64,000 nt of DNA from contig CAJUSD010000001.1 of NCBI GenBank assembly GCA_910589145.1, positions 62,001 to 126,000 of the forward strand. The letters are read 5' to 3'. This DNA comes from an uncultured Oscillospiraceae bacterium (GTDB lineage: Bacteria; Bacillota; Clostridia; Oscillospirales; Ruminococcaceae). Positions 59,468-64,000 of this stretch are shown here, in pieces. The notes beneath the pieces are model-generated. The model saw only the letters and a program-made list of their open reading frames with translations. It made no database searches and was not told the origin of the DNA. How positions within the stretch are numbered: the first letter of the stretch is position 1; the number at the start of each line of letters is the position of its first letter. Position numbers and translations under genes: made by a program.

Positions 59468-59585
59468 TAGTTTCACCTCCTTAAAAAATCACGGTTTTCC
59501 TCTTTCATTTGTTGCGCATTTGTGCTATACTGCTGTTGCGGTGCGTTTACAAAGTTTTTTGTCTCCTTTGTTCATCGCTATTGCA

Positions 59586-59614
59586 AGTATATCACTGCAT
59601 TTGCGGTTTGTCAA
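59586..59614 (-). promoter_or_regulatory. Early leftward promoter
   Basis: Minus-strand TTGACA (59614-59609), a 17-base spacer and TATACT (59591-59586), about 120 bases ahead of the first early gene. It is the strongest promoter pattern in the divergent control region and would drive the early/replication operon. Confidence 0.8.
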
Positions 59615-59628
59615 CGGAGTTTTACACT

Positions 59629-59659
59629 TTTTCAGAGCTTTTTTTGTATGTTCTGAAAA
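59629..59659. promoter_or_regulatory. Candidate repressor operator
   Basis: An inverted repeat with perfect 8-base arms (TTTTCAGA 59629-59636 and TCTGAAAA 59652-59659) separated by 15 bases, between the early promoter and the repressor gene. Its position and symmetry suggest a repressor site, but only one clear copy is seen. Confidence 0.5.
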
Positions 59660-59694
59660 TTTGCACCATAAAAACAAAAAGGGAGGTGGTGGTC

Positions 59695-60111
59695 GTGACC
59701 ATCAATGCACGGCTTTTTACGCTCTTGGCTGACACCCATAGGACGCAGAAAGACTTGGCTGATTTCATTGGAATAAATGAGCGAAATGTCGCTTCTTGGA
59801 AGCAGCGTGGCTCTGATCCTCCTGCGAAGCTGATTCCAAAAATCTCCGAATTCTTCAGTGTGTCTATGGAATGGCTTTTAACCGGAGAGGAACGCCCCCG
59901 TGATTCCTTCGTGAATAACGGCTCTGTCGCTGGGAATCTGGGGCCGCACACGGGGACTATCATCGTCCGAAACGGCGGGGAAACATTTCTTTCCGAGGAA
60001 TGCGCCGAGTTGGTGCGGGTGTATGAATCGCTGGATGTCCGTCAGCGCATCCAGCTGTTGAAGTCTGCCTTTGAGATTGCTGACGGCTCTAAATCTGAAC
60101 AATCCGAGTAG
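59695..60111 (+). CDS. CI-like XRE-family repressor
   Basis: A 138-residue protein read from GTG (GGGAGG ahead). The N-terminal HTH (RTQKDLADFIGINERNVASWKQRGSDPP) is followed by LIPKISEFFSVSMEWLLTGEE and a short C-terminal helical region. There is no LexA/CI-type peptidase domain, so induction would depend on another factor. It is divergent from the early operon. Confidence 0.85.
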   Translation: MTINARLFTLLADTHRTQKDLADFIGINERNVASWKQRGSDPPAKLIPKISEFFSVSMEWLLTGEERPRDSFVNNGSVAGNLGPHTGTIIVRNGGETFLSEECAELVRVYESLDVRQRIQLLKSAFEIADGSKSEQSE

Positions 60112-60122
60112 GAGGTGTGCCT

Positions 60123-60389
60123 ATGTGTATTTCTGAATCTGTGTCGCGGTCTGTCCGGGTCCGCGGCTCCTGCGCCGAGTGGTTGCCGCTGGTGCGGGAT
60201 TGCCTGTCCAGCCGGGGCTTTCGGAACATCGCCGTGGATGCCGGCCGCCGCTGTCTGACCGCTGATTATGGTGATCCGCCTGTGTGCAGCGGTATTTCCG
60301 TCACGCTTGCTCCGTCTGCCCTGTGCGGCGGGACGGATGTGTCTGTGGTGGTGTCTGCGTCTTTGGAAGGAGGGTGTTCTGCATGGTAG
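60123..60389 (+). CDS. Small protein after the repressor, unknown
   Basis: An 88-residue protein (MCISESVSRSVRVRGSCAEWL..., GYGDPP-like centre, VVVSASLEGGCSAW) with several Cys. The ATG at 60123 has AGGAGG ahead. Its stop overlaps the next gene. No family is recognised. Confidence 0.6.
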   Translation: MCISESVSRSVRVRGSCAEWLPLVRDCLSSRGFRNIAVDAGRRCLTADYGDPPVCSGISVTLAPSALCGGTDVSVVVSASLEGGCSAW

Positions 60390-61291
60390 GTGTTTTCAGC
60401 TTCCTGCTGGTTGCGTCCGGCGTTGCCCTGGTGGTTGCCCTTGTCCTGCTGGTTGTAAGGGCGGTAAGGAAAAAGCCCAAAAAATCCGTTGCTCTCATGG
60501 CCGCTGCCTGTGTCGCTGTTTTTCTTGTTTCCTCTGTGGGCATTGGCATGACCTACCATCCTACGCCGGAGCAAATCGCCGAACGGGAGCGGATCGCAGC
60601 GGAGAAGGCTGCGGCAAAGGAAGCTGAGGAAGCCGCCAGACGGGAAGCAGAAAAAGCGGCGCAGACGGAATCCCCTGCGTCCACTCCCTCTGAATCCAAG
60701 CCACCAGAGCCGTCTGCCAGCGTTCATGCGTCTGCGCCCTCCGAAGCCCCAGTGAAGCCGGAAACCTCCGCTCCTGCTGAATCCCAGAAACCTGTACAGT
60801 CCGAGCCGCCCACCGAGAACACGCCCTCTGCACCGTCCAATTCTGGGGACGGGGACGCTGGTTCAGAGCCGGAGGGGGATTTCATTCTGGATTTCAATTC
60901 GCTAACTCCCGATGATTTCGGTACGCTGGATACTGGGAATCTTGAACTTGAATCCGGTGAACTTCTGGAAGTCAGATATGGCGGGGATGTATACGCCGGA
61001 AAAGGCGTGATTATCGTGAAAGCCAAAACATCGCCGAATTTGACAAACAAATTGACCATCCGGCAAAATTACCACGATGTCTGCGAACTGATCACAAATC
61101 ACGGTTTTGATTCGTGCCCGGAAATCCAATATTGGGCTGTTGCTGATATGACGGACGGGGAAGAGGGAAAGGCCATCAGCTTCACTTTGGATTCGGATAC
61201 AATTCTTGGCGTTGCAAATCAGACAATCCTTCCAATCAATTTGGACGATTACTTGCAAGACCTCTGGATTTTGCCGAGTTTGTTGGAATGA
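60383..61291 (+). CDS. Membrane-anchored protein with Glu/Ala/Pro linker
   Basis: A 302-residue protein. Two N-terminal membrane segments (FSFLLVASGVALVVALVLLVV and VALMAAACVAVFLVSSVGIGM) are followed by a charged EAAR helix, a Ser/Pro/Glu-rich linker (about 95-165) and a folded C-terminal domain (residues ~165-302, VRYGGDVYAGKGVIIVKAK...). In the lysogen it could be an exclusion or surface-modifying protein, as it is co-directional with the repressor and integrase. This is inference. Confidence 0.7.
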   Translation: MVGVFSFLLVASGVALVVALVLLVVRAVRKKPKKSVALMAAACVAVFLVSSVGIGMTYHPTPEQIAERERIAAEKAAAKEAEEAARREAEKAAQTESPASTPSESKPPEPSASVHASAPSEAPVKPETSAPAESQKPVQSEPPTENTPSAPSNSGDGDAGSEPEGDFILDFNSLTPDDFGTLDTGNLELESGELLEVRYGGDVYAGKGVIIVKAKTSPNLTNKLTIRQNYHDVCELITNHGFDSCPEIQYWAVADMTDGEEGKAISFTLDSDTILGVANQTILPINLDDYLQDLWILPSLLE

Positions 61292-61304
61292 GGGGTGTTC
61301 TGGT

Positions 61305-62744
61305 ATGAAACGCGCGGCTCTGTATATCCGTGTCTCCACGCTGGAACAGGCGCAGGAGGGCTACTCCATCGGGGCGCAGAAGGAGCGGCTCATGGCGTAC
61401 TGCAAGGCGCACGATTGGGCTGTGGCTGATTTCTACATTGACGGCGGTTATTCCGGCTCGAACCTCGACCGCCCCGGCATTCAGAAGCTGGTTGCCGAGG
61501 TGGATTCCTTCGACCTGGTTCTGGTTATGAAACTCGACCGCCTGTCCCGCTCCCAGCGGGACACCCTGCATCTCATTGAGGAAGTGTTTCTGCCGGCCGG
61601 CGTGGACTTCGTTTCGATGTCGGAATCCTTCGACACCTCCACGCCTTTCGGTCGGGCGATGATTGGTATCCTCTCCGTGTTCGCCCAGCTGGAACGGGAA
61701 CAGATCAAAGAGCGCACCTTTATGGGGCGGCTGGAACGGGCGAAGGAGGGGCTTTACCACGGGGGGATGTTCTTCCCCATCGGGTATGATTACGATTCCT
61801 CCGGGCGGCTGTCTGTGAACGAGTACGAAGCCGCACAGGTGCGCAAAATCTACGCATGGTATCTGGAGGGGACTTCCCCGGAGAAAATTGCAGAGCGTCT
61901 GCGTGATCAGGGCTACTCGAACCGTTACGGTTCATGGAATGAAATCTCCGGGCGCGCCAGCGTCCTGCGGATTCTTTCCTCGGATGTCTATCTGGGGACG
62001 CTGCGCTTTGCTGGTGTCGTGGTCGAACACGCTCACGATGCTATCATCGACCAAGAGACCTTTGAAAAAGCCACAGCCCTGCGGATGAAGCGCAGGGAGG
62101 TGTTCGGGGATTCTCCCTATCAGTCAAAATATCTGCTTGTCGGTCTTTGCTGGTGCGCCCGGTGCGGGGCGCGGTACGCCGTCAAGCATAACTATGGCGG
62201 GTATAAATATTATGTCTGCTACTCTCGTGCGAGGACGGTGAAAAGGATGATAAAAGCGGATCATTGCGATAACAAAAACTGGCCGCTGGATGAGTTGGAT
62301 TCCATCGTGGAGCGTGAAGTCTCCCGGCTGCTCTTTGAACCGGGCTACTATGAATCCCTCTTGAAACGGAAAGCCGCCGAAGTCAGGGAACAGCCACGGG
62401 GGGACGGCGATGTGTTCCGGGATAAAATTGCGGGGCTGGAAAAGCAAATAAACCGCATGATGGACTTGTATCAAGACGAAAAAATCCCGGTCGATGTGCT
62501 GTCTGCCCGTATTGACAAGCTGCATCGGGAGAAGATTGCGCTGGAGGAACAGTTGGCGGCGGTCGAGCCGCTGAAGCCGAAACGGGACTATAACGAGGAT
62601 GCCTTTGCCGGGTTGCTGGCCGATTTTGCTACGGTCTGGCAGTCTGCGGGGCTGGATGACAGGCGGCAGATCATCTCTACGCTCATCCGCAAAATTACCC
62701 TTGACGGGGAATCCGTGAACATTGAATGGGCGTTCCTGGACTAA
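61305..62744 (+). CDS. Large serine recombinase (phage integrase)
   Basis: A 479-residue resolvase/invertase-type recombinase. The N-terminal catalytic domain has YIRVSTLEQAQEGYS with the catalytic Ser near residue 11, followed by LDRLSRSQRD and GIGLL-type family segments (FGRAMIGILSVFAQLERE). The recombinase domain (about 160-270), a zinc ribbon (CWCARCG...CYSR) and a coiled coil complete the large serine integrase layout. It would integrate the phage at attB without host factors. GAGGGG precedes the ATG. It follows the membrane protein gene by 13 bases. Confidence 0.95.
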   Translation: MKRAALYIRVSTLEQAQEGYSIGAQKERLMAYCKAHDWAVADFYIDGGYSGSNLDRPGIQKLVAEVDSFDLVLVMKLDRLSRSQRDTLHLIEEVFLPAGVDFVSMSESFDTSTPFGRAMIGILSVFAQLEREQIKERTFMGRLERAKEGLYHGGMFFPIGYDYDSSGRLSVNEYEAAQVRKIYAWYLEGTSPEKIAERLRDQGYSNRYGSWNEISGRASVLRILSSDVYLGTLRFAGVVVEHAHDAIIDQETFEKATALRMKRREVFGDSPYQSKYLLVGLCWCARCGARYAVKHNYGGYKYYVCYSRARTVKRMIKADHCDNKNWPLDELDSIVEREVSRLLFEPGYYESLLKRKAAEVREQPRGDGDVFRDKIAGLEKQINRMMDLYQDEKIPVDVLSARIDKLHREKIALEEQLAAVEPLKPKRDYNEDAFAGLLADFATVWQSAGLDDRRQIISTLIRKITLDGESVNIEWAFLD

Positions 62745-62745
62745 A

Positions 62746-62778
62746 ACAAAGCCCCGCCGAAAAACGGCGGGGCTTTGT
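62746..62778. terminator. Bidirectional terminator after the integrase
   Basis: A perfect 14-bp stem (62746-62759 with 62765-62778, ACAAAGCCCCGCCG and its complement) with a five-A loop. It lies directly after the integrase stop and facing a minus-strand gene on the right, so it can end transcription from both sides. Confidence 0.88.
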
Positions 62779-62796
62779 TCTGCTTTCGGTGGAGTG

Positions 62797-62991
62797 TCAG
62801 CCTGTCTTGGTCTGCGCCCTGTTGCTTTCTGTCATCTGCGTGATTACCCGTTTCAGTGCGTGTCCGGCAATCACGCCGAATGTCTCAGCAGGGGCTTCCT
62901 CCACCGTTTGCTCTTTCTGATCCTTGCAGTCGCATCTCTCTCCTGGGTCGAGATTGCTTCCGCAATTTGGGCAAACTCTGTAATAAGGCAT
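62797..62991 (-). CDS. Zinc-ribbon protein right of the integrase
   Basis: A 64-residue protein with CPNCGSNLDPGERCDC near residue 8, a four-Cys zinc ribbon, then a helical tail. It is the last gene of a leftward-reading set entering from the right window edge. Confidence 0.65.
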   Translation of the reverse strand: MPYYRVCPNCGSNLDPGERCDCKDQKEQTVEEAPAETFGVIAGHALKRVITQMTESNRAQTKTG

Positions 62992-63016
62992 TGCTCTATC
63001 CCTTCTTTCCTGCGCC

Positions 63017-63232
63017 CTACCGCTTGTAGGTCGCTCTCCGGGTCTCTTTCCCGTCCTTGACCTCCACCTCAATGGTCACGGGCATTCCTGTGTTGTCCTG
63101 CGTCACGGGGAGGAATCTTGCCCGGACGATGGTCAGCCCCTGCTTGTGCAGCCTTTCGCATTTCTCGCACAGGGCTTTGTCCTTGTACTCCGTCCCGCAA
63201 ACCTCGCAGATGTAATGCTCTACTTTCCGCAT
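63017..63232 (-). CDS. Small zinc-binding protein
   Basis: A 71-residue protein (MRKVEHYICEVCGTEYKDKA..., CEKCERLHKQG) with two CxxC pairs forming a zinc ribbon. The start at 63232 has GGGAGG seven bases ahead. Function is unknown. Confidence 0.65.
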   Translation of the reverse strand: MRKVEHYICEVCGTEYKDKALCEKCERLHKQGLTIVRARFLPVTQDNTGMPVTIEVEVKDGKETRRATYKR

Positions 63233-63420
63233 CCTGATACCTCCCATTCGTCTGAAATCCTCTGTAGTGCGCTGGTGAATCTCGGTCTGTTGTCCCGCCA
63301 CTTCCGCCAGTGCCAGAAGCATGGGAACATGGGCGGCTCTTGGGCAAGCCATTCCTCAAACCTGGAAATAAATTCTAACTTCTGGTTGTATCTGCGCTTG
63401 TGTTCTCTGCGTCCACTCAT
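63220..63420 (-). CDS. Small basic protein, unknown
   Basis: A 66-residue Arg/Trp-rich protein (MSGRREHKRRYNQKLEFISRF..., WHWRKWRDNRPRF). It overlaps the next gene's start. No family is recognised. Confidence 0.58.
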   Translation of the reverse strand: MSGRREHKRRYNQKLEFISRFEEWLAQEPPMFPCFWHWRKWRDNRPRFTSALQRISDEWEVSGCGK

Positions 63421-63431
63421 CGCCTTTCCCC

Positions 63432-63851
63432 CTATGCAATAACCTCTGCAGGCTCCGTGTACTCCCGTTCGTTTGGCGTACCCGTCCAGTGTTCCTCGCT
63501 GTACCAGAAAGCGCAGTTGACGGTTCCCGTGTGCCTGTCCGGGTATTTCTCTCTGAATTTCTCCACGGCGGCTTTCTCGCTCTCTGCCAGTACGATGATG
63601 TAGGTGTTCTGGAATGGGAATCCGGGGTCGCTGCCGAAGGTGAAATAAAATCTGCTGTGCGGCTTCCCGGTCTGAAGTTCCATATACCGGGCGAGGATGT
63701 CGGTCTCGAACGCCCAGCTGCCGTCCGGGTGCGCCTGGCAGATGTCGAAGTACGGGCATCCGTTGTCTGCGTTGTGGTAAATGTCTACATAGCATTTCGG
63801 GTGCTTTTTGCACACGGCGTTGGTCTCCGGCACGATGTCCCTGTATGTCAT
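63432..63851 (-). CDS. Phage-like protein with Cys-rich N-terminus, unknown
   Basis: A 139-residue protein. The N-terminal half has spaced Cys (CKKHPKCYVDIYHNADNGCPYFDIC), and the C-terminal half has the ESEKAAVEKFREKYPDRHTGTVNCAFWYSEE segment common in Clostridia phage proteins. Function is unknown. Confidence 0.65.
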   Translation of the reverse strand: MTYRDIVPETNAVCKKHPKCYVDIYHNADNGCPYFDICQAHPDGSWAFETDILARYMELQTGKPHSRFYFTFGSDPGFPFQNTYIIVLAESEKAAVEKFREKYPDRHTGTVNCAFWYSEEHWTGTPNEREYTEPAEVIA

Positions 63852-64000
63852 TGTTTTGCCCTCCTGTCATATTCGTGAGGAAGGTTCAAAGCGTCCAGAA
63901 GGTGTCTGTCCTCTATGGTGAGTGTCCCTGTGTCAATCTTCTGCCGGATGGTTTCGACCATCCCTTCCCAGCGGCGCATGAGTGTGTCGTGCCTGTCCTT
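63848..64000 (-). CDS. Partial gene at the right window edge
   Basis: An open frame of 50 residues entering from the right (KDRHDTLMRRWEGMVETIRQ..., LLDALNLPHEYDRRAKQ). Its stop overlaps the start of the gene at 63851 (ATGA). The start lies outside the window. No family is recognised. Confidence 0.55.
   Translation of the reverse strand, partial: KDRHDTLMRRWEGMVETIRQKIDTGTLTIEDRHLLDALNLPHEYDRRAKQ

Noticed and set aside
1..64000. tRNA genes, insertion sequences or CRISPR arrays
   Set aside because: None were recognised on either strand by reading; a dedicated tRNA or IS search was not possible here.

Overview
The window holds a low-GC Firmicutes (Clostridia-like) chromosome end on the left and a GC-rich temperate phage integrated beside it. 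Positions 1-5.7 kb carry housekeeping genes: glmS, an ECF-transporter substrate subunit and a class III fructose-1,6-bisphosphatase (a type typical of Firmicutes). They are followed by a SUKH-family gene whose 3' end is cut off where base composition changes abruptly to GC-rich. No species name can be justified from this.

From about 5.7 kb to at least 62.7 kb lies a contractile-tailed (PBSX/Mu-like myovirus) prophage, read almost entirely on the minus strand, so the functional order runs right to left. The right end has a divergent control region (59.47-59.69 kb) with a CI-like repressor, a membrane protein and a large serine recombinase on the plus strand. The leftward early/replication operon holds small regulators, SSB, a possible annealing protein, a one-chain SbcD-SbcC fusion, a replisome organiser, a DnaC-like loader, RecU and a cytosine methyltransferase fused to a PP-loop domain. 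A block of small zinc-ribbon and accessory genes follows (42-47.7 kb). An ArpU-like late regulator and a promoter-hairpin element (41.66-41.76 kb) separate early from late genes.

The late genes are a ParB-methyltransferase, terminase, portal, a 1117-residue MuF head protein with extra C-terminal domains, protease/scaffold, capsid, head-tail connectors, sheath, tube, frameshifted tail chaperones, tape measure and baseplate genes. The left end of the late operon is a complete diversity-generating retroelement (DGR): a C-type-lectin/FGE-fold target gene with variable repeat (VR), Avd, template repeat (TR) and reverse transcriptase, followed by holin and endolysin genes. TR and VR align without gaps over 115 bp. 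There are 17 substitutions, and every one falls on a template-strand adenine. A last three-gene unit with its own strong promoter encodes an ADP-ribosylglycohydrolase next to the left junction.

The main points of interest are the DGR, a candidate phage-encoded small RNA (58.24-58.32 kb) complementary to several phage gene leaders, the MuF polyprotein with kinase-like and possible ADP-ribosyltransferase regions alongside an ADP-ribosylglycohydrolase, the SbcDC and methyltransferase/PP-loop fusions, a late promoter followed at once by a terminator-like hairpin, a classic -1 frameshift site, and a broken gene with a ten-base G tract. Phage-like genes continue to the right of the integrase to the window edge, so the right boundary of the element is not resolved here.
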